64,000 nucleotides of DNA from Seminavis robusta (Eukaryota; Bacillariophyta; Bacillariophyceae; Naviculales; Naviculaceae), in assembly GCA_903772945.1 (NCBI GenBank), contig CAICTM010000240.1, forward strand, positions 23,140 through 87,139, in the 5' to 3' direction. Position numbers and translations under genes: made by a program. The notes under the pieces are model-generated. The model was not told the DNA's origin. It ran no database searches and saw only the letters and a list, made by a program, of their open reading frames with translations. Shown in pieces: positions 11,924 to 22,221 of the stretch (positions within the stretch are counted from its first letter, which is position 1; the number at the start of each line of letters is the position of its first letter).

Positions 11924-12796
11924 TTGCTCTGCCACTGCCACACTTGCCCTATCTGCGACTATCTTCAAGATCTCATCGTCGTGATCCTCAGTTGGAATAT
12001 TTCTGCCAGCTGGAGTGGATTGCCTATGATTTTGACGGCCTGACCTTACATTGGAGATGTGCCGAGAAGGTCAATGGGAGGACGGTTGGGGGTGAAACAT
12101 ACACAAACATCGGGGTCTGGGGGATGGAGAAATCCACTGCCCATCATTGCGCTGTTTACCACTGTCTTCTAATGGAGCGGCAGCGATGGCCCATGAATGG
12201 CACTGGATTTCTCCATCCCCCTGCAGCAAATGAAAAGGTTCGGAGAAAATTCAAAGCGCTGACTAGATCTTGCTAGATCTTGCTAATATTTTAGTACGAG
12301 TTTTACGGGATGGTGATATGCTCTGATGTTGGCAATTTTGGGAGTGGACCGGCTATGTCGTGCCTACCGCTAGCGTTGGTCCAGGATTGTAGCCTGAAGT
12401 TGGACCAGCGAAAGACCATGGTCTCTGCGACCGTACGAGGTAGTGCTAGCTTGCGCTAGCTATCACTTATGTGGGAACATTGGCACTCAAAACATGTGCA
12501 AATAGATTGATGAATCCAGACTAGCTTAACCCTCATCCTTCTACCCTCTGCAGCCCTTCAACTATTACTTCTGTGGTACATGTATGCGTGGTTGGATTGG
12601 CGCTTTCCGAAAAAGTTCCATTCGTCGCATTGTTCTGCATTATTATTGTTATTCAACTTGTAGAGGTCAAATCCTATCCTGTGACGTCAACATCTTTGCC
12701 GTTGTTCGTGTTCCAGTTCCTGTTGCCCCGTGCCATGGAATTCTATCTTCTTCTTCTACAATACCCATTCTTTTGGAGACTGGAGACTTGTATGAG
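11924..12796. other. Intergenic between divergent LRR and P4H genes
   Basis: No gene is seen. The spacer separates two divergently transcribed genes and must contain both promoters. CTAG-rich runs occur near 12455. The frame of the downstream hydroxylase is open back to 12584, but that stretch is not matched by its tandem paralogue and is probably untranslated. Confidence 0.45.
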
Positions 12797-13840
12797 ATGA
12801 TTGGGTTGTTTTCCATCTTCTGTGCCTCCCTCTGTTGCAGTGGTGTTGGCAATGCCTGGTTCCTGGGAAATTCACCAGGTCCCTTCCTTGGTCGTCATTG
12901 GCAGCTCTCTGAACAGGCATCACTGGGCTCTCACATTCCATGTAGAACTGGGCGTAGCTCTCTGGTGTTTCTTTCCTCCCCCAAGAGCACTACTGTCTCA
13001 GTATCTGGAGCGGACTCCTCAGAATCACCTCCTCCAAGAACCATCCCTTATGATCCTGATCTGCTCTACATGGGCATCAGTGAAGAATTGGATCTACTAC
13101 CCAAAGGCACTAGTTTGCAAAAGGCATTCTCCTTTACAATTGACAATGCTTGCCCCGACAACCGAACGGTGGAAATTCTAAAACTTTCTCAACGACCACC
13201 ACTCTTTTTGCTCAAGGGTGTCTTGACTCCCCAAGAATGCCAAGTCTTCATGGATTTCGCCAATAGTCAACCCCTACAAGTTGCCGAGACTCGGCAGGGT
13301 GGCACCGATTCTCAGGAATACAGAGTTGGGTCGCAAATGACATGGATTCCCAATAACACCATGCAGGGATTGCAAGACTTGGCACAACAAATCCATGCCA
13401 CCTTTTTGCCCCATGAACCTTGTTTTCATCCCTCCCAATCCGTTGAAGATTTGCAAGTCGTTCATTACGATCCAGACGGTTGCTACAATCTACATCATGA
13501 TGGAGCACTACGTATCTTGACGGTGCTCTATTATCTCAATGGTGTCAGTGACACCTGGTTCCCCTGTGCGGATGCGCCTGTGGGACGCTTTGCGTCAAGA
13601 CAAGGAGCGATTGACTTTGCCAATTCATCGGCCCACCCCAGCAATATTCTCCGTGGGGGAGTCCTGGCCAGCCAAGTGCAACCAGGAGATGCCATTGCCT
13701 TTTACAATTACTTTCAAGATGCCGCCTTTGAATGGAATGCCATTCATGCTGGATTGCCTGCAACGTCGGACAAGTGGATTGCCACCCATTGGTATCATCA
13801 TGTTCGACCCAGTCAATGTAACGAATATAAGACGAGTTAG
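12797..13840 (+). CDS. Prolyl-4-hydroxylase-like 2OG-Fe(II) oxygenase, copy 1, plastid-type leader
   Basis: This 347-aa protein begins at the ATG that aligns with the start of its tandem copy. The C-terminal half is a double-stranded beta-helix dioxygenase. The iron ligands are H233 and D235 (in NLHHDG) and H317 (in NAIHAG); K326 is the usual 2-oxoglutarate salt-bridge residue. P4H-alpha family members hydroxylate prolines, using 2-oxoglutarate and O2. The first 20 residues form a signal peptide ending GVGNA, followed directly by Trp-Phe and a Ser/Arg-containing stretch. Diatom plastid presequences have a signal peptide cleaved before an aromatic or Leu residue (the ASAFAP motif), so import into the plastid or periplastid space is plausible; this is inference. 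The neighbour at 14197 is a clear tandem duplicate. Confidence 0.85.
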   Translation: MIGLFSIFCASLCCSGVGNAWFLGNSPGPFLGRHWQLSEQASLGSHIPCRTGRSSLVFLSSPKSTTVSVSGADSSESPPPRTIPYDPDLLYMGISEELDLLPKGTSLQKAFSFTIDNACPDNRTVEILKLSQRPPLFLLKGVLTPQECQVFMDFANSQPLQVAETRQGGTDSQEYRVGSQMTWIPNNTMQGLQDLAQQIHATFLPHEPCFHPSQSVEDLQVVHYDPDGCYNLHHDGALRILTVLYYLNGVSDTWFPCADAPVGRFASRQGAIDFANSSAHPSNILRGGVLASQVQPGDAIAFYNYFQDAAFEWNAIHAGLPATSDKWIATHWYHHVRPSQCNEYKTS

Positions 13841-14196
13841 ATTACGAGTTAGATTGTTTGTCAATACAAGGTCGATAATGATAAGGAACGGTGCCATGAT
13901 AGAGCATTTTCATTAAAAAGCAAAAGGGAAACCACCACCTGGGAGTTGCCAACAGTGGCAACGATAATCCTTTCCCTATACTAGTAGCGGTACGGTAGGA
14001 CAGACACGTCGGGCCCGGGAGACTAGCTAGAGATCTATCCACAGAAACCGGCTGAGGGCCAGGCTATCGTTATTGAGCTTACGCCAAATCTGTGACGTCG
14101 ATATGTTTTTGTTGTTTGTTCGAGTGACAGTCCGCCGAGGAGATCTCTCTTCTTCTATTATTTTTAATACCCTTCTTGTGGGGAAATTGTTTGAGG
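13841..14196. other. Spacer between tandem P4H genes
   Basis: A 356-base spacer without a gene. It holds the terminator of copy 1 and the promoter of copy 2, with a few CTAG and GGTAC motifs near 13985-14030. Confidence 0.5.
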
Positions 14197-15219
14197 ATGC
14201 TTGGCTTGTGGTCAATCTTCTGTGCCTTGCTCTGTTGTAGTGGTGTTGGCAATGCTTGGTTTGTGAGAAATGCTCCAGGTTGCTTCCACCGTCGTCATTG
14301 GCGGCTCCCTCAACTGGACTCTCCTATTACATGCAGAAAGGAAAGTTGCACTCAGGTGTTTCTTTCGTCCTCCCCCAAGAGCACGGACTCCTCAGAATCA
14401 CCTCCTCCAAGAACCATCCCTTATGATCCTGATCTTCTCTACATGGGCATCAGTGAAGAATTGGATCTCATGCCCAAAGGCACCAGTTTGCACAAGGAAT
14501 TCTCCTTTACCCTTGAGAATGCGGGCCCCAACAATCGAACGGTGGAAATTCAAAAACTTTCTCAACGACCACCACTGTTTCTGCTCAAAGGTATCTTGAC
14601 TCCCCAAGAATGCGAAGTCTTGATGGATTGTGCCCTTCACAACAATGGAGAACCCCTCCAAGTCGCCAAGACCCGCAATAAGGGTGGCACCAACTTCACA
14701 GACTACAGAGTTGGTTCGCAAATGACATGGATTCCCAATTACACCATGCAGGGATTGAAAGACCTAGCACGACAAGTCCATGCTACCTTTTTGCCCCATG
14801 AACCCTGCTTTCATCCCAGGGAATCAGTTGAAGATTTGCAAGTCGTTCATTATGACCCGGATGGTCGCTACAATCTACATCACGATGCCACACTCCGCAT
14901 CTTGACGGTGCTCTATTATCTGAATGGCGTCAGTGACACCTGGTTCCCCTGTGCGGATGCGCCGGAGGGACGGTTTGTGAAGCGACAAGGGGCGATTGAC
15001 TTTGCCAATTATTCAGCTACCAGCAATACTAGTCATAGTGGAGTCGTGGCCAGCCAAGTGCAACCGGGAGATGCCATTGCCTTCTACAATTACTTTCAAG
15101 ATGCCACCATTGAATGGAATGCCATTCATGCTGGATTACCAGCAACATCCGACAAGTGGATTGCGACCCATTGGTATCATCATGTGGCGCCACGTCAATG
15201 TACTAATGAAAATAGTTAA
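14197..15219 (+). CDS. Prolyl-4-hydroxylase-like 2OG-Fe(II) oxygenase, copy 2, plastid-type leader
   Basis: This 340-aa tandem paralogue of the gene at 12797 is very similar throughout the catalytic half. The iron ligands H228, D230 and H311 and the 2-oxoglutarate Lys K320 are conserved. The leader (residues 1-20, ending GVGNA before Trp-Phe) is also conserved, while the Ser-rich linker that follows is shorter and more divergent. This copy has three extra residues near 148-163. Conservation of all catalytic residues and of the leader motif in both copies suggests that both are functional and enter the same compartment. An upstream in-frame ATG at 14176 would add seven residues; I prefer 14197 because it matches the start of copy 1. 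Confidence 0.85.
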   Translation: MLGLWSIFCALLCCSGVGNAWFVRNAPGCFHRRHWRLPQLDSPITCRKESCTQVFLSSSPKSTDSSESPPPRTIPYDPDLLYMGISEELDLMPKGTSLHKEFSFTLENAGPNNRTVEIQKLSQRPPLFLLKGILTPQECEVLMDCALHNNGEPLQVAKTRNKGGTNFTDYRVGSQMTWIPNYTMQGLKDLARQVHATFLPHEPCFHPRESVEDLQVVHYDPDGRYNLHHDATLRILTVLYYLNGVSDTWFPCADAPEGRFVKRQGAIDFANYSATSNTSHSGVVASQVQPGDAIAFYNYFQDATIEWNAIHAGLPATSDKWIATHWYHHVAPRQCTNENS

Positions 15220-15555
15220 GTATGATTAGCAGGGCTGACAGCAGTGCAACATTTGGCAAAAAGGAATCGGTTCCAAAAACAAGTCCATTTTATGGCCTTC
15301 GGGGGTAGCCTAGAAACCGTGCAACATAGACTCGACTCATCTAAGCTCTAAAAATCGACAAGGAATGGAAACTGATAATACCGGTAGTACTGTTCTGCTC
15401 AACTGCCCGGCCTGTATAGCTAGTCGAACTACTTGACCCAGCGTAGTACGATATCCATACATGCCCGGCCGCCAATCAGAGGTCCACAAATAGTCATTGT
15501 AGGGCATAGAGAATAGGGAATGATCGATGGTTCAAATATCCGAGTCAAGACCCAT

Positions 15556-15960
15556 TCATTCCTTAGTGGCAATTTCTCCTTTCTTCGCCTTGTCGGAATA
15601 AAACCAAGGTTGTCTCTTGGTAGTGGTGGTGAGTTTTCCAAACAAAAAGCCAACGCCAAACGCGATGGGGATGGCCACACTGGGATGTGTCACAACTTGA
15701 CGAGGAAAGGCCATCACGGTGTGCATGTACCGAAAGAATTTTGGTTGCGTCGTATCCTTGGCCATGGATCGATCCTGCCTCATCGCCATGTAGTTGATGC
15801 CGTACGTCGCAGACGTGAGCAAGAAGACAAAGGGATAATCTGCATGCATTCGAAGGTTTTCCTTCGTACCCCAGTACGTTCCTAGCATGCCGACGCTTCC
15901 AATGGTCCCCGACTTGAGGAATACGCTCTTTGCAGCGGCTTGCCAACCATTACCCGTCAT
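15556..15960 (-). CDS. Small hypothetical membrane protein (134 aa)
   Basis: The ATG at 15960 gives a 134-aa basic protein. It has two moderately hydrophobic segments: one near residues 45-60 (PFVFLLTSATYGINY) and one near 95-110 (VAIPIAFGVGFLFG). The size, the basic N-terminus and the paired short helices resemble small mitochondrial inner-membrane or respiratory accessory proteins, but I do not recognise the family. It is convergent with the P4H tandem copy. The open frame is longer than expected by chance and free of low complexity, so I think it is real. Confidence 0.55.
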   Translation of the reverse strand: MTGNGWQAAAKSVFLKSGTIGSVGMLGTYWGTKENLRMHADYPFVFLLTSATYGINYMAMRQDRSMAKDTTQPKFFRYMHTVMAFPRQVVTHPSVAIPIAFGVGFLFGKLTTTTKRQPWFYSDKAKKGEIATKE

Positions 15961-16366
15961 CCTCAATGGATGGGGATGAGCGTTGCATGCATTACTTTGT
16001 TTCTTCTTCCGAAAGATCCTCGAGCATTGAGGGTGCCCAGGTCACTTGAAAGCGCGAATAGAATTCTCACTGCTCTTGGATCTTGGATCTTGCTTGGATC
16101 TTCACAACTTGCATCCTAGCTAGCCAGAGTCTACCGGTAGCTTGCATCCCTATCAACTTTCGTCACACATTTAGCTATTGCTAACACTCTCCAGAGAAAT
16201 GTCATTCAAGTTGTAATACCTTGGTCGAAAGATGCCATTGCTAAGGCTCCATACCGGTACGGTAGAATCAAAGCCAAAGCTTTCATCCGAACCTTCACAA
16301 GAGAACGCGTTCGGTTCGGTGCATACCTCTTATCTGTACGTACAGTAGATCTAGTAGGTCTCTGTT
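15961..16366. other. Intergenic
   Basis: No gene is seen. A short GATCTTGGATCTTG duplication lies near 16077-16105, together with several GGTACC-like motifs. It presumably carries the promoter of the small minus-strand gene. Confidence 0.4.
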
Positions 16367-17070
16367 ATGACGAATCAGAATCTGTTTCTTGACCTTCGTA
16401 GCTTCGTAAATGCTTTTAGCGTCCAGTCGGAACCTCCCCTTCCATCTGTTCCCGCCCCTACTATCCCTGCCGGTCACCCAATTTCCACTTTACCTCCCCT
16501 TCCTCCCCCCCCTCTCAATCCCCCTCCAGCCCCCGAGCTCTTACGCGGAGATCTTTCCATTCGCGGCTTGTTCGAACGTGGTACTACAGCTATTATTGAC
16601 GTACGTGTCACTGATTTGGACTGTGCCTCTTACCGAAACAAAAATCCCGTCAAAGTGTTAACCCAACAAGAACGCGACAAAATTTCCAAATATAAAGAAG
16701 CGTGCGACTCCAATCGCGCTTCCTTTCATCCCTTTGTTGTTTCTGTGGATGGCATGCTTGCCCCCCAAGCCAAGATTCTCTTACAACGGCTTGCTTCTGC
16801 TACTGCCTCCAAAACTCAGTTTTCCTACTCTCAAATGATGTTTTTCATGCAGACCCGTATCTCAATTGCCCTTGTGAAAGCTACCCATTTATGTCTCCGT
16901 GGATCTCGCAAAGCCAAACCATTTGGCCCCCGTACTGGTCCTCAATTTCTTGCCCCTGATCCCACAGAACCTAGTCCTGCATTTCGACTGTTCTTTGCTT
17001 AAGCCTGGCCCCGGCTGGCTTCCGTAGATAATTTCCCTACTCTAATCCCCCCCAAAACCTAAAAAAAAAA
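16367..17070 (+). mobile_element. 5'-truncated retroelement tail with poly(A)
   Basis: An open frame at 16367-17002 (211 aa) starts with a CT/proline-rich stretch. From about residue 60 it matches what I remember as the C-terminal domain found downstream of reverse transcriptase in non-LTR-type elements of algae and oomycetes. Recognisable segments are AIIDVRVTDLDCASYRN, NPVKVLTQQE, FVVSVDGM and SIALVKATHLCLRGSR. No reverse transcriptase core is present. The frame is followed by about 40 bases of conserved 3' tail and an A10 run at about 17061-17070, which is typical of a 5'-truncated retrotransposition product. The last 252 bases of the conserved part recur at 33386. Confidence 0.65.
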
Positions 17071-17538
17071 GATCTGGTCTTTAATGGTTCATGTCATCGC
17101 GCGCCCGAAAGCTCACCTGAGTACCGTTGCGGGATGCGGAGATGGCTCCACAAGCTGGGTGTAAATCACTTCTCGATCTTTTGGGACGTGGATACGATCT
17201 TTTCATTACTGGCTCTGCTGGCTCCGAAGATTGTGAAAGCAGTGGGCTGTTTTGTAGCCTGACAACCTGCCAGCTGCGTGTACGCAGCTCCAAGATCAAC
17301 CTCTAGCTCGCCCTCTAGCTAGCAAGAGATGATACATCAATAGCATGCCCACACATTTGTGTTTTCCTGTCTCCTTTCAAAGATTGGCAGCGAATGAAGG
17401 ATATGCACTTGTAACCTTAACCTTGGAGTCTTGAGAAGGAGGACAAAATTGGCACGGCCCAGACGCGAAAAATCTCCTGCACAAACCTTCCATCTCCAAG
17501 TTGTCGTGCTGCCATAAGCCAAGCAACGAGGTAAAGAA
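17071..17538. other. Intergenic upstream of the HExxH gene
   Basis: No gene is supported. A 72-codon minus-strand frame at 17081-17299 lacks domains. CTAG motifs lie at 17305-17325. Confidence 0.4.
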
Positions 17539-19089
17539 ATGAACTCAAGGGCATCCGACAGCAGTGATGTGGGCTCGTTGTACACGAGCCAGTTTTTGCC
17601 CGGTGATCGCGGTGCCAAGAGTATGACAGGAGCTCCTGAAGAGGTTGCGGGTACCAATGACGGGGCTCGAGGAACGAACGTGCGGGCTTTACTCTTGGAC
17701 TTCTTGAAGAGGTCCTTCTCAGCTCTATGGACGCTAATTGTTGCTTTCGTGGGATGCATTCCAGAACTGCTGTTCAAGGGGTCGCCCGTTATTGTTGGTG
17801 CCGCACTTGCGCTCCTTGCCGAACTGTTGCTCTTTATCGGGATATTCTTTCGAGCCAAATACACAGGTCGTCGTGGGACGGCGTGGTGTCATGGTGTTGC
17901 CATCCTGTCTATTTTGATGATTTTGATTTTCGTTTGGATCCTTGCTATCGCGAGATGGACGCGCCGCTTCGAGGTCGACAAGCAAGACGGAACTGACAAG
18001 GCCAGGGATGATGCGAGCAGCGACGACGAGGAAAAGAACCTGCCGCTAAACACAATGAGAGAAGACGATCATCTGGAGTCTATCGATCTGACCGGCTCAG
18101 GTGAAAACAGTGAAGCAACACCCACAGCCACGTCCACCGACGCATCAGGACGAGAGAAGCCCACAAAACGCCTGATCCCCTATCTGTCCAACAAAACCAA
18201 GTGGTTCGCTCTACTTGTACTTACTCCGTTGGTAGTGATGATGCTGGTTTTCACTGAAATAACGCTTTGGTATCAAATGCCCCGGAACTCGATCATTAAG
18301 CTCGACCCTAACCAACTAGCACTGAGTCCAAAGAGTGAATACGTTCCGGCTGGCTGCGAAATTCAAGAACGGTGGGACGAGGCCGTCAAGTTCTTCAATG
18401 GCAGTATCTCGGTTGCGGATGTATTGCTGGTGTATGTGAACAACCCTTTTACGGATGCTCCGGCCTATCAGGCAGACAGCACTGTGTATTTGCCCGAGTA
18501 CAGCCGTTGCCCCTCCGTAAGGTTGTTGGTCCACGAAATGGTTCATGTCTGGCAAGAACAGACTAGCTATTGGAGCGGACCAGGTGCTCCTGGAAGGTTT
18601 ATTCGCATGCGCTTGGACCGTCTACGATGTTCGTGGTGTCTGGAAGACTACGGGGGCAGGGAGGGAATAATTACCGCTCTGGAGCAATCGCGGTCGGGCA
18701 ATACAACAGCAGCAGACATCAAGGCAGCCTTTGGCCCCGAGCAAATGGCGGAGATCGTGGAAGACTATTACTACCATAAGTTGGTCTCTGAAATGTGTGA
18801 TGAGAACATCCATGAAGTTGAGGGCAGGTCGTTGGAGGCTTTGCACTCTGCCAGCGACGGTAGCCAAGCAAACACAAGCGAACTTCTCTTCTATAGCCCC
18901 GGGCACAACTCAACAGGCAACAGCACCATGAACGCCTCCGAAAGCATTGATAGCCAAGACACCGCGGACGTCGACAAAGCCATTGAGCCTGACGATGACT
19001 ATTCCGGGTTTCAGTTCTATGAAGAATTCAGCAATGCGGAGTACTGTGAGGCCCTCCGTTTTTATTCTTGCCAAGTGATCAACTGCTAG
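17539..19089 (+). CDS. Multi-pass membrane protein with HExxH metallopeptidase-like domain
   Basis: This single-exon 516-aa protein starts at an ATG with a purine at -3. A polar N-terminus is followed by two close membrane helices (about 82-104 and 118-139), an acidic cytosolic-type loop (about 145-210), a third helix (222-244) and a large C-terminal domain. That domain has the zinc-binding motif HEMVH (332-336) in the context LLVHEMVHVWQEQ. About 70 residues later comes an acidic segment around EQMAEIVEDYY (401-411) that could supply a third, glutamate ligand. A HELTHVWQ-type motif with a later IVEDY-like segment is known to me from bacterial proteins of unknown function, so a gluzincin-like peptidase is plausible. 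The C-terminal 80 residues are Asn/Ser/Thr-rich with many N-glycosylation sequons, consistent with a luminal or extracellular face. Function unknown; bacterial ancestry is inference. Confidence 0.75.
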   Translation: MNSRASDSSDVGSLYTSQFLPGDRGAKSMTGAPEEVAGTNDGARGTNVRALLLDFLKRSFSALWTLIVAFVGCIPELLFKGSPVIVGAALALLAELLLFIGIFFRAKYTGRRGTAWCHGVAILSILMILIFVWILAIARWTRRFEVDKQDGTDKARDDASSDDEEKNLPLNTMREDDHLESIDLTGSGENSEATPTATSTDASGREKPTKRLIPYLSNKTKWFALLVLTPLVVMMLVFTEITLWYQMPRNSIIKLDPNQLALSPKSEYVPAGCEIQERWDEAVKFFNGSISVADVLLVYVNNPFTDAPAYQADSTVYLPEYSRCPSVRLLVHEMVHVWQEQTSYWSGPGAPGRFIRMRLDRLRCSWCLEDYGGREGIITALEQSRSGNTTAADIKAAFGPEQMAEIVEDYYYHKLVSEMCDENIHEVEGRSLEALHSASDGSQANTSELLFYSPGHNSTGNSTMNASESIDSQDTADVDKAIEPDDDYSGFQFYEEFSNAEYCEALRFYSCQVINC

Positions 19090-20356
19090 CTGCGTTTCGA
19101 GTTCTGAAAAAGTGATCCTAGAGTATGTAGCGAATCCACTTGCTAGTGAGGTCCCGGTCGGTACCTTGGTGAACCGTGTCCCTTGTTCAGACCTGAAATA
19201 GACAATGTTTCTAACCTTATAGCTAGGTAGCTGTGAAATCCACTTGGCTGTTGAGGCGATGTTGTGCACATCAATGAATGCTCTCCTCTGCAAGCCACTC
19301 ATGTTTCTGCTGCCATTTCCGCAGCCATCTTCTCTTCGGCTGCTTGTCCACGTGCGAAAACCAGGGACTTTTGGCTTTCGCCTCTCTGTTGTCCTTTTCG
19401 GAGCACCAGGTGAGAAAGTGACCATGAATCGTCCATCAAGACAACCTGGTCTGATTGCTGTCTTTGCTCCTTCCAATCGAAGACAGAAGAGTACATGCAG
19501 AACACCTGCCCATTGATGTTGCGCTCGCCGTCATATTGTTCGTCAACTTCATGCTTCCACCGTCATCTTTTCGGTGACACCCCACCCTGCCTCCGTCGCT
19601 TGCGGAGTTACGGGGTGACAGCCAGTTGCAATCCAGATGATCGGGCTTGGGTGGTGCTGGTTGCACAGCAAGCCCAACGACAGCAAGCCTCTTTCAACAG
19701 TGGAGCACATCAACAACATCGTCCGAAACCTGAACATTGTTTCCTGAAGGAAAGCTCGGAGGAGCCATTTGCAACGGATAGATCTCCTCCTCCATAACAG
19801 CCAGCTAGACTAAAGTACAAGATCAGAAGAAGTTTCAGTTTGCAATACTTTGTTGGACAGGGCTCATGCTGGAAGACGATGTTCATCAATTTCATGCTTC
19901 CACCTTTGCCTTTTCGGTGACACGACCGCACCCTTCCTCGGATCATGCTTGCAGACTTACGGGGTGACATCCAGTTGCTACACCGACGATCAGGCTTGGG
20001 CATTGCCATTCACGCTGCAAACCCAACGACAGCAAGCCTCCTTCAACCGCGGAGTGCGTCAACGACGCCAAAACCTTAATGGCTTGTTTACTGAAGGAAA
20101 GATCGAGGGGCCATTTGCGAGGGATAGGAGGTCAACTCCTCCATCAAAGCAGGTAAATGATCAGAAGCAGTTTCTTCACTTTTCAAACCTTCTTTGGACA
20201 GGACTGGAAGACAATGTGCAAGTGCATTGCTAGCTACACTGTGGGTAGCCATGCACTGTAAAGTACTAGTAGATATTTGAAAATATAAATCAATGCAGTC
20301 TACTAATCATCATTACTGTCCATATGAAAGACAATCCCATCATTTTCGGTAAACGT
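19090..20356. other. Intergenic with a tandem segmental duplication
   Basis: No confident gene. Two adjacent divergent copies of a roughly 340-base block occupy 19538-20216. Both copies keep an open plus-strand frame (19495-19797 and 19850-20233), but the minus strand is partly open as well, so coding status is unresolved. Confidence 0.45.
19538..20216. repeat. Tandem duplication, about 340-bp unit, two copies
   Basis: Copy A runs from about 19538 to 19880 and copy B from 19881 to 20216. Both begin GTTCRTCAA and end with a short GGAAGACRATG. They share blocks such as TTACGGGGTGACA, CCCAACGACAGCAAGCC and CTGAAGGAAAG, interrupted by small indels. The plus-strand translations share YGVTxSC, DDxAW and QRQQASFN, which may reflect an old coding exon or simply the DNA similarity. 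Confidence 0.75.
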
Positions 20357-20725
20357 TTAGAGACGGTCAAGTCCTTCAAGAGCTGCTCGTGACCTTTTTA
20401 GCAGAAATGGCGCCATTGAATCTGATCTATCAAGTGCTGGTGGAGACGCTGTTCTTCCTCGTCGAAGGAGGAGAGGCGGTGGCGGTACAACTGAGTCCTC
20501 TGACTTGTTGTGCTCCTCGTGGGATTGGTTGGCAGAGAATAAAGCCTTAAGTTGGGAACGGATATCTCCACCATCTTCACCGTCCTCCAGTCGAGGCAGC
20601 TGCATGTGCTTCATGGTCTCCTCATCGATGGGGCCAGAAACCAATAGATCTTGGGGTTCTTCCAGGAGCCCACCCTTAGATGCCGCCCACTTCTGCCAGT
20701 TGCTGGAATTGTCAGTGTCAGTCAT
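20357..20725 (-). CDS. Small hypothetical protein (122 aa)
   Basis: The ATG at 20725 gives a polar protein of 122 aa. It has a Trp-containing N-terminus (SSNWQKWAASKGGLLEEP), an acidic middle and a Pro/Arg/Leu-rich C-terminus. No membrane helix or signal peptide is present, and I do not recognise the family. The frame extends 30 codons further upstream without an ATG. The composition is not that of an antisense shadow and no better gene occupies this stretch, so it is kept with moderate confidence. Confidence 0.45.
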   Translation of the reverse strand: MTDTDNSSNWQKWAASKGGLLEEPQDLLVSGPIDEETMKHMQLPRLEDGEDGGDIRSQLKALFSANQSHEEHNKSEDSVVPPPPLLLRRGRTASPPALDRSDSMAPFLLKRSRAALEGLDRL

Positions 20726-22221
20726 TGTGGATCTTTCTTGTTTGATTTCTGTAGCTTCGGTTGGAAGAAAAATTGTGAGGTGAGCAGCTTTGCATTTTGC
20801 AGCAAATTTTAACACGCTGTACAGGAGAGAGGAGAGCCACCGTAATAGTACTGTACTGGAGAGCCAGACTAAAAAAGTTGTTTTACGAGTACTAGTACTA
20901 GTACTCGATTCTTGCTGTTACGGACAGTGGTTACAAGCTACGAGAGCTTGAGCATGAATAGCAAGGGCCTTAAACCCTTTCATTAATTTTCTGCAAGGTT
21001 ATGTCAGCTCTACGTAGCCTCTGCGTTCATAGGTCACCTTGAGGCGGAACAGTCTTTGTGTTGTTATGTCAGTTTCTACATTCGGAGGTTTTCGGCCGCG
21101 GCGTCTAGTAGGGTTGTTTGAGATTCAGTGATGTGTTATCGTTTTTCGGTGCCGAAAACAGGCTTCTATCAAACTATGATTTAACGTCATTACCCGTCTG
21201 GTTGCCATAGTACTAGTACCGTAAAAGCTCTTAAATTAATAAAGTTTTCAGGGCTCCTTGCCTGACTGCAAAGATGCTTTCAAGAAGGGACAATAAGTAC
21301 GGACTGTACGGAAGGAGAAGGAGCACGATCACGCAGGACTGCCACGTTATGTTCGACCAAAGCAACAAAACAGCTACCGTACCGGTACACCGGTACCCAA
21401 AACCACCAAAGTTCGTGCTCGAAAGCAAAGAAAGTCACCTTTTACAGACTTTGCGAAGGCAGTCGCAACTACTTCTGGAAAGTGGAGACATTGGATGGAC
21501 GACCAAAAGACTCTAGCCGTAGCCAATCAAATACGGTAATGAGGCTTGTTTGTGGAACATTGGTTGCTTCAGGGATCAGGGCATCAGGGCTGGTTCCTTT
21601 TTCACCGGCGTGTGTTTTGCAAGAAATTCCTTTGTTTCTGCAGTGCGTGCGTCCAGACTGCGCGGGATCATAAGCTACAGTACGGTAGTACCGAAGTCGT
21701 GAGATCATTGGGTAGATGGCGATGGCTAGAAGCGAGGAAGTTTGGCGGCAGCTATACAGTTGCCACGAGTTCACGAACTGTTGTTCTGTGGAGTTTGAGC
21801 TTGGCTAAAGTTTCGTACCAGTATCATGTCCTTCGCCAAGCAATAAATGCCCAAGGCTCAGTCAGTGAGTTCCAGACACCCTGACAACCAAAACTTACAC
21901 CCAAAAGGATAGCTTTCGGGGTTTCGGGACTTTCCTCTGAAACCACAAGCGGGGAGGATGACAATGCCTCGGCACGACATTTATTCCTCTCTGCCGTCTT
22001 TTAATTCGGAACCCTGAGCGCTAATAAAGTTCAATGAGATCGTCGACAATAATACATTTATTTATGACATTTGGGTTTAGTCACTTTCTGCTTTCGCACC
22101 CGCATTACTGTCCACTGTCGAGTCTGTTAGAGAAGACAGCGACGCTTCCAAATCCCCTCGCATCACTTTCCCATTATTTCGAGCTCAACACAACCGTCTT
22201 CATGCTGTGCCCACTATCAGC
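20726..22221. other. Intergenic
   Basis: No gene is supported in 1.5 kb. A run of overlapping CTAGTA units lies near 20890-20905 and a GGTACCGGTACAC-type palindromic stretch near 21375-21395. Frames at 21274-21884 are short and domain-free. Confidence 0.45.

Noticed and set aside
18910-19476. 188-codon minus-strand frame
   Set aside because: Largely antisense to the end of the HExxH gene and without domain signature.
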